Shown here: positions 52,026-60,428 of the stretch, in pieces
How positions within the stretch are numbered: position 1 is the first letter of the stretch
Layout: each line of letters starts with the position of its first letter
From: Verrucomicrobiota bacterium
GTDB lineage: Bacteria > Verrucomicrobiota > Verrucomicrobiia > Opitutales > Opitutaceae
DNA: 64,000 nucleotides
Reading direction: 5' to 3'
Assembly: GCA_023386835.1 (NCBI GenBank)
Contig: JAEWIY010000100.1
Location: 8,367 to 72,366, forward strand
Notes under the pieces: model-generated
What the model was told of the DNA's origin: nothing
Databases searched by the model: none
What the model saw: only the letters and a program-made list of their open reading frames with translations
Program-made: the position numbers and the translations under genes

Positions 52026-54320
52026 TCAGGCGGCGAGCCGTTGGGCCAGTTCCAGGACCTCAGGATGATCAGGCGCCAGCCCGCGCAGGACGGTCAGGGC
52101 ATCCTGGGCGATGTCCGTGGCCGCGGCGCCTTCCGCGAGACGCGCCAGCTTCAGCCACACAGCGACATTCTGTGGATTGAGTCGGAGGGAGGCTTCCACC
52201 GCTTCGATCGCGTCGGGTAGGCGGCTCTGCGCTTCGTAGGCGTCTGCGATCCACCGCCAGACTTCCCCGCTTGACGCTCCGAGCTGAGCCGCACTCAGGA
52301 GGAAATGCAGCGCCCGATCCGAGCGGCCTTCCGCCAGAAGCACCCGACCGCGCAGGATCCGGCGCTCGATCTCGCCCGGAGCCGCGCGCAGCGCGCGCTG
52401 GGACTCAAACGAAGCCATTTCAAGGTCACCGGCCGCCAGAGCGGCTTCGGCGGCGGCAAGAGCGTCGCGGTTCTCGCCGGCTTCCAAGGGCTGCATCAGA
52501 GGTGGGGCCTGCCGGTCGCGCAGCGCATCGGGTCCGAGCGCGACGAGTTCGTCGAAGGCGGACTCGAGCGCCCCTGCCAGGGCTTCGCTCGCCGCGAGGG
52601 TATCGAAATTTGGATACGACGGGCTGGCGCGCAGCTCCTCCATGTGGCGCTGTCCGGCCGCGCGGGCGTCCGCCGTGCCGACCGCTTGAAGAATGAGGGC
52701 CGCGGCTGAGGTTGGGCTCGCCGCCTCGACGTCGCTGAGCTCCAAGGCCTGGAGAAGGGCCGGGGTGGTGCGCCCGCTTGGCAGCCGAACCAGGGGCCGG
52801 GCTTGGCGGATCGCCTCGTGCATCCACCAGTTTCCCGTCGGTTCTGTATCCAGGAAAAGATCACTCAAGCCGATCAGTGCGGCGATTTCGGCCGGTTGAC
52901 CGAGATCGGCCGGGAAGATCGATGCCCGGGTGTGCTGAACCCCGTGCCCGCGCAGCCCGGCTTCAACGTGACGACAAAACGTTTCGGAGGCCTGCCCGGT
53001 GTAAGCCACCATGAGTTGTGCCTCGGGGACTGCGGCCAGCGCTCTGGCCCACAGTTCGATCGTCTGCTCGGATACCGCTTCGGTCGTCACGACTGCGCCG
53101 AGGAGGGTGGCAGTTGCGGGCAGGTTGAGTGCCTCGCGGGTCAGATGAAGCGCCGGCTGGAGGGACGAGGGCGTGAGCATATGTCCGCGCCAATCGCGCA
53201 GAATCGCCAGACGCTCCGTTGTGCCACCGTGCAGGTTTGTGCCACTGGCTTCGGTGGCGAGCAGGACATCCACCTCGGGCAGGCCGGACGAGGCGTTGGT
53301 CCAGGGACCGGCGACCTGCAGCGGAGCGAGACGATGAAAGGCGAGGGGATCGAGTTGTTCGGGCGCGCCACTCAGGTCGCCCGCGAAAAGAATCACGTCG
53401 AAGTTGGCTCCCTGCATGGCACTGACGGCCTCGGCCACGTTCGCCGGGATCAGGCTGACCGGTGCGACCATCGGTGACCAACGCTCGACGGCGGCGTCCT
53501 TGATCTCTCGCGCCAGAAGACTGACATCGTATTCGGCCGGATCGAGATGCTGCACCAGCCCGAGCACTTGGGCCGTCGCTTCGTCGGCATCGAAGACTTC
53601 GCAAACCACGGCCAGGCGCAGCCGGCGGCCGAGCCGGGAATAGGGGGCGAGCGGTTGCAACGAACTGCGGTCCTCACAAAGGGTCTGCAGTATCTGGCCC
53701 CGGGCGCGAGCGTAGCGGTAGTTTTCTTCTGGAGACGAAAAACGAGGTGTGACGCGGGCACAGTGTTTCCACTGCTCGACCGCCGCGCGGACTCGCGCGG
53801 ATCCGCGATTGCGTTTGAGCCAGCTGGCGAGCTCTTCCACCCGCTGAAGCAGCGCACGGCTCCCCCGCCCCCACTGAAGAGGCGCGAACAGCCAGGAAGC
53901 ATAGTCTTTCCAAAGCCACTCGGGGACGTCGTCCAGCGACGGCGCGGTGGCGCAGTCATCCGAGGTCCCCAGAACCATCAAAGCCAGGAGCGAAGACCAG
54001 GAGCCTTGAGCTTCCTCAATCAGACTCGCGAGTTCTTCGGATGAAAGGGAGCTGCTCCGGTCGATCGCCGCCAGTTCGCGAACGACGGCCAGGATTTCCG
54101 GAACCGCTGCGTCGGTGGCGCGAAGCGAAGGTTGGGCGCGCAGGATGTCCCCCAGGCGGACGAGATTCAGCTCAAGCGATGCAGCCGTTGGATCCGGCGT
54201 GCGGGGGAAGTTCGCGCGCACCGCGGCAATGGCCTCCCTGAGCCGTTGGTTTCCCGAATGCGCAGACAGCGTGGAACTCGGTGCCGTGGGAACGTGATCG
54301 GAAACAGCGGTGGACGACAT
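52026..54320 (-). CDS. Divergent O-GlcNAc-transferase-like (GT41-related) protein with C-terminal TPRs
   Basis: A 764-residue protein. A helical N-terminal third (~1-230) precedes a transferase-like centre: LRLAVVCEVFDADEATAQVLGLVQHLDPAEYDVSLL, FDVILFAGDLSGAPEQLDPLAFHRLAPLQVAGPWTNASSGLPEVDVLLATEASG, and LSDLFLDTEPTGNWWMHEAIRQARPLVRL, which parallel the GT41 order but have lost the Thr-rich catalytic loop of true OGT. TPR-like repeats end the chain (AERALAAGDLEMASFESQRALRAAP-type, IEAVEASLRLNPQNVAVWLKLARLAE). It may be a catalytically weak partner of the intact GT41 enzyme encoded next. It is the first gene of the island's main run; the 145 bases upstream are AT-richer. Confidence 0.75.
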   Translation of the reverse strand: MSSTAVSDHVPTAPSSTLSAHSGNQRLREAIAAVRANFPRTPDPTAASLELNLVRLGDILRAQPSLRATDAAVPEILAVVRELAAIDRSSSLSSEELASLIEEAQGSWSSLLALMVLGTSDDCATAPSLDDVPEWLWKDYASWLFAPLQWGRGSRALLQRVEELASWLKRNRGSARVRAAVEQWKHCARVTPRFSSPEENYRYARARGQILQTLCEDRSSLQPLAPYSRLGRRLRLAVVCEVFDADEATAQVLGLVQHLDPAEYDVSLLAREIKDAAVERWSPMVAPVSLIPANVAEAVSAMQGANFDVILFAGDLSGAPEQLDPLAFHRLAPLQVAGPWTNASSGLPEVDVLLATEASGTNLHGGTTERLAILRDWRGHMLTPSSLQPALHLTREALNLPATATLLGAVVTTEAVSEQTIELWARALAAVPEAQLMVAYTGQASETFCRHVEAGLRGHGVQHTRASIFPADLGQPAEIAALIGLSDLFLDTEPTGNWWMHEAIRQARPLVRLPSGRTTPALLQALELSDVEAASPTSAAALILQAVGTADARAAGQRHMEELRASPSYPNFDTLAASEALAGALESAFDELVALGPDALRDRQAPPLMQPLEAGENRDALAAAEAALAAGDLEMASFESQRALRAAPGEIERRILRGRVLLAEGRSDRALHFLLSAAQLGASSGEVWRWIADAYEAQSRLPDAIEAVEASLRLNPQNVAVWLKLARLAEGAAATDIAQDALTVLRGLAPDHPEVLELAQRLAA

Positions 54321-54367
54321 TGCGGGCTGCGCGTCGCAAGTCGCGGGCCATCCATTTTAATGATCGT

Positions 54368-54400
54368 GTAAGCTACGTAGAAACATTGGCTTACCGGTAA
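54368..54400. promoter_or_regulatory. Dyad-rich AT-rich segment before the modification island
   Basis: Upstream of the 764-residue gene lie GTAAGC at 54368 and GCTTAC at 54389, an inverted repeat enclosing the palindrome CTACGTAG, followed by the 10-bp palindrome TTACCGGTAA (54391-54400). AT content rises clearly here. It may hold the island promoter or an operator; no clear sigma element could be placed. Confidence 0.35.
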
Positions 54401-54465
54401 ATATTTTTCGGTCGGCCCGCCGCGCGGCTCGCTTCCGATGGCCCGCAGGGAAAATCCTGCCTAGC

Positions 54466-56334
54466 TTAACCTGCCGCTGCGGCAAGAAGGGTCGGTGCCG
54501 TGATCTTTTGCTCGAGTGCCGCCAGAAAGCGGGCGCTCTGGCCCTTTTCGTCGCGAAGGGCGGACGCAGCGACAGCCGCGCGCAACCAGATCGCCGTGCT
54601 ATGGTTCACACCTTGCGCGCATTTCACCGCCCGCCGGACGTAGTCGAGCTCATCCGCGGCAATCCATTCGGCTTTTCCGATGGCCGAAAGCAGGCTGACG
54701 CCGACGCGAGCGCAGTGGCGGTCGCCACTCAGCGTGATCACCGGGCGACCCATCCACAGCGCCTCGCATGTCGTGGTCGTGCCGTTGTAGGGCGTGGGAT
54801 CCAGGGCGATGTCGATGTCCGCATAAGCCGCCAGATGCGCCGCGGCGGACGGAAGATGGCCCCGAAAGATCACGCGTTCCATCGGCATGCCGGCGGCCTC
54901 ACAGCGCGCGCGGAGCGGGGTGAGGATCGATTCCTGGTCCAGTCCCGCGGCCTTCAGCAGCAACCGGCTGTCCGGCATTTCCTGCAGGATCTGCGTCCAC
55001 AAACGCAAGGTGCGGTCCGACAGCTTCGCCGCGTTGTTGAAGGAGCCAAGGGTCACGTATCCATTCTGAAGACACGGCAGCGGCGGCACCTCGGGAGCAT
55101 CGACCGGCGGACGCCACGTCCAGGCACAGGGCGAAAATCGGACGAGGCGTTCGGTCGCGTAGCGGTCCGCCTCACCCGGTGGATCGGCCAGGGCGTCCGT
55201 GAGCCGCAGGTCCACCTGCGCCAAACCGGTTGTGTCGGGATAACCCAAATACGTGACCTGCAACGGCGCCACGCGGCGTGCGAACACAGCCAGTCGGTTC
55301 AGGCCGGTGTGCCCCGTCAAATCGACGAGCACGTCGAGCTGGTCCTGGCGGAGGAGAGCTTCGACGCTCTGATCCGGTTGGCCCACGATGACCCGCCAAT
55401 GGTTGGAGAGCGCCTGCAGGCGCTGCGTCACGGCGTCGGTGATGAAGTGATCGTGGTAGAGGAAGATCTCACAGCGCTCGCGATCAAGGTGCTCCAGCAG
55501 CGGTTCGAAAAACGATGAAATCGCGTGTTGGCGGAAGTCCGGCGAGATGAACCCGATCCGCAGTCGCGGTGGGAGCGCGCGCGGTGGCAGCGCAGTGGAC
55601 GTGGTGCCGACAACTTGGCCGAACCGGCGATGTTCCTGAGCCAGGAATGCGGGCGTGGCGGTATCCAGATAGTGCAACGCCAGCAGCCGGGAACTGTGTG
55701 AGTCGAGGTGCTGCGGATCACGCTTCAGCTGCTGCTCATAGGCGGCCACCGCTTCGGGAATACGATGAAGCGCCTGCAGCGCCACGCCCCGTCCGTAGTG
55801 GGCCAATGGATGCTGCGGGTCTTCCCGCAGCGCGCGATTGTGCGCCGCCAGGGCGCCCGCCGCGTCGCCGCGCATGATCAAGGCGTGCCCCAAGTTGTAC
55901 CAGCCTTGGGCGTGAGAGGGCTTGATGGCGACGGCCCGTTCGTGAGCGGCGATGCCGCCCGCGAGGTCGCCCGCCAGTTTTCGCGCGATCCCCAGGTTGT
56001 CCCACGCCTCCGCGAAGTTGGGTTGGCGTAAGACGACGGTCTGCAGTCGGGCGACTGCCGCGTCGGCGCGGCCTTGTTTCATCTCCGCCAGACCCAGCCG
56101 CATCAGGCAGACAGCGTCGTTGGGGTTAAGCCGATGGGCCTGCGTCAGGAAAGTGACCGCTTCGGTCGCGCGCCCAAGTTGCAGCGCGACCGTGCCGCTG
56201 AGATGCCAGACGTCAAAATGCCGCGGTGCCCGCGGACGCAGTTGCGCGTACACGCGGGCCGCCTGCTCAAGCTTGCCGGCGCGGTGCCATTGCACGGCGG
56301 TTGCCAGCTCCTGCGTGATTCGATCCACGGCCAT
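54466..56334 (-). CDS. TPR-containing O-GlcNAc transferase-like glycosyltransferase (GT41 family)
   Basis: A 622-residue protein. TPR repeats occupy ~1-220 (KLEQAARVYAQLRPRAPRHFDVWHLSGTVALQLGRATEA, WDNLGIARKLAGDLAGGIAAHERAVAIKPSHAQGWYNLGHALIMRGDAAGALAAHNRAL). The catalytic part follows with LRIGFISPDFRQHAISSFFEPLLEHLDRE, LVDLTGHTGLNRLAVFARRVAPLQVTYLGYPDTTG, SFNNAAKLSDRTLRLWTQILQEMPDSRLLLKA and ALDPTPYNGTTTTCEALWMGRPVITLSGDRHCARVGVSLL, all signature GT41 segments. These enzymes attach a sugar to Ser or Thr of proteins. Being beside flagellins of short form it is a good candidate flagellin O-glycosyltransferase. The ATG giving MAVDRITQE is chosen. It is divergent from the HDOD gene. Confidence 0.92.
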   Translation of the reverse strand: MAVDRITQELATAVQWHRAGKLEQAARVYAQLRPRAPRHFDVWHLSGTVALQLGRATEAVTFLTQAHRLNPNDAVCLMRLGLAEMKQGRADAAVARLQTVVLRQPNFAEAWDNLGIARKLAGDLAGGIAAHERAVAIKPSHAQGWYNLGHALIMRGDAAGALAAHNRALREDPQHPLAHYGRGVALQALHRIPEAVAAYEQQLKRDPQHLDSHSSRLLALHYLDTATPAFLAQEHRRFGQVVGTTSTALPPRALPPRLRIGFISPDFRQHAISSFFEPLLEHLDRERCEIFLYHDHFITDAVTQRLQALSNHWRVIVGQPDQSVEALLRQDQLDVLVDLTGHTGLNRLAVFARRVAPLQVTYLGYPDTTGLAQVDLRLTDALADPPGEADRYATERLVRFSPCAWTWRPPVDAPEVPPLPCLQNGYVTLGSFNNAAKLSDRTLRLWTQILQEMPDSRLLLKAAGLDQESILTPLRARCEAAGMPMERVIFRGHLPSAAAHLAAYADIDIALDPTPYNGTTTTCEALWMGRPVITLSGDRHCARVGVSLLSAIGKAEWIAADELDYVRRAVKCAQGVNHSTAIWLRAAVAASALRDEKGQSARFLAALEQKITAPTLLAAAAG

Positions 56335-56427
56335 CGAAGGCCCGTGTTCGTCACGTTGGGCCAAAACGTGAGTCGTTCGGGTGCAGGCACCGCGCACCTT
56401 GCAGGGGAGAAATCCGGGGCGCGGACT

Positions 56428-56453
56428 TAATCTCCATCCGTTCGGGCCGATCT
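56428..56453 (+). promoter_or_regulatory. Sigma-28-like promoter upstream of the first HDOD gene
   Basis: TAAT, 14 bases, then GCCGATCT, six of eight positions matching GCCGATAA. Predicted start ~56460, about 25 bases before the HDOD ATG. Confidence 0.55.
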
Positions 56454-56484
56454 GTTCTTTGCCATCTGGCGTTTTCTCCTCGTC

Positions 56485-57411
56485 ATGCCGTCAACCGCCG
56501 CTGCTCCTGCTTTTGCCAGCGTTTCGCCTTATTCCCAGAGCGAGATCCGCCGGCGGATCGACGCGTGTCCGAAGCTCGCCTCGCTCCAGAGCATCAACCG
56601 CGCGTTGGCCGGTTTGGTGAATTCGGAACAGAGCTTCAACTCGCAGATTGCCGAAATCATCCGACGCGATCCGTCGCTCACCGCGCGGTTGTTGCGAATG
56701 GTCAACAGCGTCTACTTCGGCCTGAGCGCCAAGGTGAACAACATCGAGGAGGCCGTGCTTTACCTCGGTCTGCGGCAGATCCGCGAACTCTCGATGGCCA
56801 CGCCGGTGATCGAAGAGCTGGAACGGATCGGTGGCGACTGTGGCAAGTTGCCCTGGCGCGAGTTGTGGAAGCACTCGATCGGTACGGCGATCATGACGCG
56901 CGAGATCCTCGCGACCACGACACTCCTGATCGACGACGACACGGATTACATTGTGGGCCTGCTGCACAACGTCGGCAAAGTGATCATGGCGACCCAGTTT
57001 CCCGACGAGTTTGCGCGGATTGTCGCCGGCCGTTACCGCAGCCCTGAGGAAGTCTGTGCGATGGAGCGTGCCCTCATCGGTTGGGATCACGCGCAGATCG
57101 GCAGCTACTACCTGGAGCGTCATCAACTTGCCGACGAGATCGTCGAAGCAGTGCGCTACCACGTCGCACCGGACCAGGCGGAACGTCATCCCTTTTACGC
57201 GGCGGCGGTGCAGGTCGCGGACATGCTGGTTCGCCACGTCGGCGTGCCCGGCGGTTTCGAGCAGGTGCCGACCGCGGACCCGGACACGTGGTCCCAGACG
57301 CCGGGCTGGAAGATTCTTTTTGGTGATAGCGAACGGGAAACCCGTCTCGCCCATGCTTCACTGGCCAACAGTCTCGGACGTCTGCCCGACCTGCTGAGCG
57401 GCCTCGTTTGA
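56485..57411 (+). CDS. HDOD-domain signalling protein
   Basis: A 308-residue protein with a complete HDOD domain: LAGLVNSEQSFNSQIAEIIRRDPSLTARLLRMVNSVYFGLSAKVNNIEEAVLYLGLRQIRELSMATPVIEEL, LLHNVGKVIMATQFPDEFARIV and YHVAPDQAERHPF. HDOD proteins resemble HD phosphohydrolases but the metal ligands are partly replaced (LLHNVGK in place of HDIGK), so it is likely a regulatory platform. A sigma-28-like promoter precedes it, connecting it to motility. The hybrid kinase gene follows 120 bases downstream. Confidence 0.9.
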   Translation: MPSTAAAPAFASVSPYSQSEIRRRIDACPKLASLQSINRALAGLVNSEQSFNSQIAEIIRRDPSLTARLLRMVNSVYFGLSAKVNNIEEAVLYLGLRQIRELSMATPVIEELERIGGDCGKLPWRELWKHSIGTAIMTREILATTTLLIDDDTDYIVGLLHNVGKVIMATQFPDEFARIVAGRYRSPEEVCAMERALIGWDHAQIGSYYLERHQLADEIVEAVRYHVAPDQAERHPFYAAAVQVADMLVRHVGVPGGFEQVPTADPDTWSQTPGWKILFGDSERETRLAHASLANSLGRLPDLLSGLV

Positions 57412-57531
57412 TTTAGGCGGCTGTGCTCCGGACCTTCGAACCACGCGCGCCCCTCGTTTTCCGGCTGAACGCTTCGGCTGCAGGATCTTCCGGTCGGCCG
57501 CGCGCCCGCGGCCCTTTTGTCCCCGACTCCC

Positions 57532-59472
57532 ATGTCGTTCCTCACCACCGTTGATCGTAAACCGGTAACGTTTCCGGACCCGGCCGGGGCAGGGGAGGCC
57601 TGGCTGGAACCCTGGGCGCAGAGCCTGGAACTGGCGGTGCTGCTGGACCCGGACGGGCTGATCGTCGCGGTGAACCGCGCGTTTGCGCGTAAGTTCGGCC
57701 AACTCGCCTCGATGTGGCGAGGCGCGCCGTTGGCCGATCTCGTGCATCCAGAAGATGGTGACGATTGGCGTTCCGCGGCCAGCCGTCTGCATCGCCCGCC
57801 GTATCACATTTCGCGAGAGCACCGCTGGCAAACCGCGCAAGGCTGGCGTTGGATCGCCTGGGAGGAGACGCGATTGCAGGATGCCGAAGGTCGGTTTGTC
57901 GGGGTGCGCTCGATCGGTCGCGACGTTACGAAGGGCCGGCTGGCTGAGGAACATTTCCGCAAGCTCGCGCAGGCCGTCGAGCAGTCGCCCGTGTCGATCG
58001 TGATGACCACGCCCGGGGGCATGGTGCAGTACGTCAACCCGCACTTCACCGAGGTCACCGGCTACACGCTCGAGGAGGTCTTCGAGCATCAGATCCCGGT
58101 GCTGCGCGAAGGCCATCCGAGCGAAGGCGCGTACCGCGAGTTCTGCGCGACGGTTTCGGCCGGACGCAAGTGGCGCGGGGAGTTGCGCACCCGGCACAAG
58201 GACGGCCGCACGTTATGGGAATCGGTGCAGGTCGCGCCCATCCGCAATCACGTCGGCGACATCACGCACCTGCTGTGCCTGCGTGAGGACATTTCGGAGC
58301 GCAAACATCTCGAGGAGCAACTGCGCCAGGCGCAGAAGATGGAGAGCATCGGCACGCTCGCCGGCGGCATCGCGCATGATTTCAACAACATCATCGCGAT
58401 CATTCGCGGGTTCACCGAGCTGTCGTTGACCGAGTCGATCTCGCCGAGCGACCGCCAGCGCTACCTCAAGGCGGTGCACACGGCGGCGCTGCGGGCCTCG
58501 GGGCTCGTCAGCCAGATTCTCACGTTCAGTCGCAAGACCGAAGTCTCGTACCGACCGATTGACCTGAACGAGGTCATCGTCGAGCACGTGCGCCTCTTGC
58601 GGGAAACGTTCCCGCGCACGATCGAGTTCCGGTGTGAGCTGGATCGAACGTTGGCCACCTTTGCGGCGGATCCGAATCAGTTGCAGCAGGTGCTGATGAA
58701 CCTCTGCGTGAACGCGCGCGACGTGCTGCCAAATGGGGGCACGCTCACGCTGCGCACCAGCCGGGTATCTGGAACCTCCCTAATCGCTCACCCGGTCGAT
58801 CATGCGCAGGACTTCGCCTGTATTGAAGTCGAAGATACGGGCCCGGGCATGAGTAACGAGGTGAAGGCGCGGATCTTCGAGCCTTTCTTCACCACCAAAC
58901 AGGACAGCGGTGGCACCGGCCTTGGGCTCGCTGTGGTTTACGGCGTGGTCCTGAACCACAAGGGTGCGATCGAGGTGCACACGACCGAAGGGCGCGGCAC
59001 GCGGTTCTGCGTCTATCTGCCGCTCTTGTCCCGCGCGTCGCAGCAGGCCATAAGCTCGCAGCTCGATCAGCTGGCGGCGGCCGATCTGCCGCGCGGCACC
59101 GAGCGGATCTTGATCGTCGAGGACGAACCCGCCCTGGTCGACCTCATGAGCATGTTGCTCCGGTCCTCCGGCTACACCGTGCAGGCGATCCCGGACGGAG
59201 CCGAGGCCCTGTCGCACGTGCTCCGGTCGGACACGCAGTTTGATGCGGTCCTGCTGGACCTGAACCTTCCCGGCGCCAGCGGCACCGAAGTGCTCAAACT
59301 GCTTCGCCAACAGCGCCCCAAGGTGCCGGTCGTGGTGGTCTCGGGCAATCTGACGCCCGACATCATCACCCAACTGCACGACCTCGGTCAGCGCGACTAC
59401 GTCGACAAGCCCTTCGACGTGCTGCAACTCGTGAAACGGGTGCGGACCGTGCTCGATGCGAAGCCGGTCTGA
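57532..59472 (+). CDS. Soluble PAS-PAS hybrid histidine kinase with receiver
   Basis: A 646-residue cytoplasmic sensor kinase. PAS 1 is divergent (LELAVLLDPDGLIVAVNRAFARKFG); PAS 2 shows AVEQSPVSIVMTTPGGMVQYVNPHFTEVTGYTLEEVFEHQ, with the PAC end LREDISERKHLEEQL. HisKA has IGTLAGGIAHDFNNIIAIIRGF; HATPase has LQQVLMNLCVNARDVLPNGGTLTLR, VEDTGPGMSNEVKARIFEPFFTTK and GTGLGLAVVYGVVLNHKG. The receiver has RILIVEDEPALVDLMS and Asp in VLLDLNLPGASGTEVLK. It is preceded by the HDOD gene and convergent with cheW. Start giving MSFLTTV chosen over a TTG five codons upstream. Confidence 0.93.
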   Translation: MSFLTTVDRKPVTFPDPAGAGEAWLEPWAQSLELAVLLDPDGLIVAVNRAFARKFGQLASMWRGAPLADLVHPEDGDDWRSAASRLHRPPYHISREHRWQTAQGWRWIAWEETRLQDAEGRFVGVRSIGRDVTKGRLAEEHFRKLAQAVEQSPVSIVMTTPGGMVQYVNPHFTEVTGYTLEEVFEHQIPVLREGHPSEGAYREFCATVSAGRKWRGELRTRHKDGRTLWESVQVAPIRNHVGDITHLLCLREDISERKHLEEQLRQAQKMESIGTLAGGIAHDFNNIIAIIRGFTELSLTESISPSDRQRYLKAVHTAALRASGLVSQILTFSRKTEVSYRPIDLNEVIVEHVRLLRETFPRTIEFRCELDRTLATFAADPNQLQQVLMNLCVNARDVLPNGGTLTLRTSRVSGTSLIAHPVDHAQDFACIEVEDTGPGMSNEVKARIFEPFFTTKQDSGGTGLGLAVVYGVVLNHKGAIEVHTTEGRGTRFCVYLPLLSRASQQAISSQLDQLAAADLPRGTERILIVEDEPALVDLMSMLLRSSGYTVQAIPDGAEALSHVLRSDTQFDAVLLDLNLPGASGTEVLKLLRQQRPKVPVVVVSGNLTPDIITQLHDLGQRDYVDKPFDVLQLVKRVRTVLDAKPV

Positions 59473-59611
59473 ACGACCCGGCCTCGGCCGGTCAGTCAGC
59501 TCGGTTATCGCTCCCGCTTGATCGACGCGAGCCGCTCGCGACGTGGCTGCGTCATGCGTTTATCAATACCGTGTTTTGGCAGAAGGTGACGCTCGCGGGG
59601 AGGAGGGCACT

Positions 59612-59641
59612 AAAAAGGCCGCGGGCACGAAGCCGGCGGCC
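59612..59641 (-). terminator. Rho-independent terminator after cheW
   Basis: On the minus strand GGCCGC...GGC pairs with GCC...GCGGCC with one G/G mismatch and a short loop, followed by five T. It lies ~45 bases past the cheW stop. Confidence 0.85.
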
Positions 59642-59682
59642 GAAACCAAGAGGGATGGGATGGCTTAGTCTCGCCCGGCCGA

Positions 59683-60177
59683 TCAGGCGGCGGCAATCAT
59701 GCGCTGCACCGTCTCCGGCGCGACGACACGATCGATGTCGAGCAGCGTCTTCACGGAGCCCTTTACCTTCGCCAGGCCGAGCAGGTAGGTTGTATCGACC
59801 CGCGCGCCGAACTCAGGCGTCGGTTCGATCTCACTGCCGTTGAGCTGGGCGACTTCCTCGACGCTGTCGACGATCAGGCCCATCTGCACGACCGTTCCGG
59901 CTGAAACCTGGACTTGCACGACCACGATGCAGGTGCGCTCTGCGATCGTGGCGCGGAGGCCGAATTTCACGCGCAGGTCGATGACGGGGATGACGCGGCC
60001 ACGCAGGTTGATGACGCCCTTGACGAACTCTGGCATTTGCGGGACAGCCGTGATCTTCTGCATCCGGATGATCTCGCGAACCTTCAGCACGGCGATGCCG
60101 TACGCTTCGTTATCGAGGACAACCGTCAGGTATTTGCCCGCGAGGGCGGAAGTATTCACGGCGGTGGGACTGCTCAT
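59683..60177 (-). CDS. cheW: Chemotaxis adaptor CheW
   Basis: CheW links receptors to CheA. The 164-residue protein has KYLTVVLDNEAYGIAVLKVREIIRMQKITAVPQMPEFVKGVINLRGRVIPVIDLRVKFGL, the textbook CheW start, and GLIVDSVEEVAQLNGSEIEPTPEFG. It is transcribed away from the second cheA gene, and both appear to have separate promoters. It is different from the two CheWs of the Wsp-like operon; this one belongs to the motility system. Confidence 0.95.
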   Translation of the reverse strand: MSSPTAVNTSALAGKYLTVVLDNEAYGIAVLKVREIIRMQKITAVPQMPEFVKGVINLRGRVIPVIDLRVKFGLRATIAERTCIVVVQVQVSAGTVVQMGLIVDSVEEVAQLNGSEIEPTPEFGARVDTTYLLGLAKVKGSVKTLLDIDRVVAPETVQRMIAAA

Positions 60178-60229
60178 GGCTCAGTAAAGCGGGTGTCGTG
60201 GAAACCCGGCATGGGTTCCATCGCCTGAG

Positions 60230-60257
60230 CATTCGTCGCGACGGGGCGCTTACTTTA
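60230..60257 (-). promoter_or_regulatory. Possible sigma-28-like promoter upstream of cheW
   Basis: Minus strand TAAAGTAA, 12 bases, then GACGAATG. The -35 matches 6 of 8 and the -10 only 4 of 8, so this is weak. Confidence 0.3.
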
Positions 60258-60365
60258 ACGGGGAAACACCCCAAGGACGGCGGAAATCTGCCCGCCGCAA
60301 CCCGGTCGATTCCTCCCCTCGCCAGGGTGCGTCGTCCCACCCTCGTTTGCGGGGAGTCGTTACCC

Positions 60366-60393
60366 TAAAGACGGCTCCTCGTCGTGCCGTAAA
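60366..60393 (+). promoter_or_regulatory. Sigma-28-like promoter upstream of the second cheA
   Basis: TAAA, 16 bases, then GCCGTAAA, six of eight positions matching GCCGATAA. Predicted start ~60401, about 28 bases before the ATG. Confidence 0.55.
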
Positions 60394-60428
60394 AGGAGGC
60401 GCCGCTTGCGTTGCGGCTTCCTCCTTTC

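Noticed and set aside
56943..56975. HD-type phosphohydrolase active site in the first HDOD protein
   Set aside because: The motif reads LLHNVGK, lacking the His-Asp pair needed for metal-dependent hydrolysis, so I call it HDOD and not HD-GYP.
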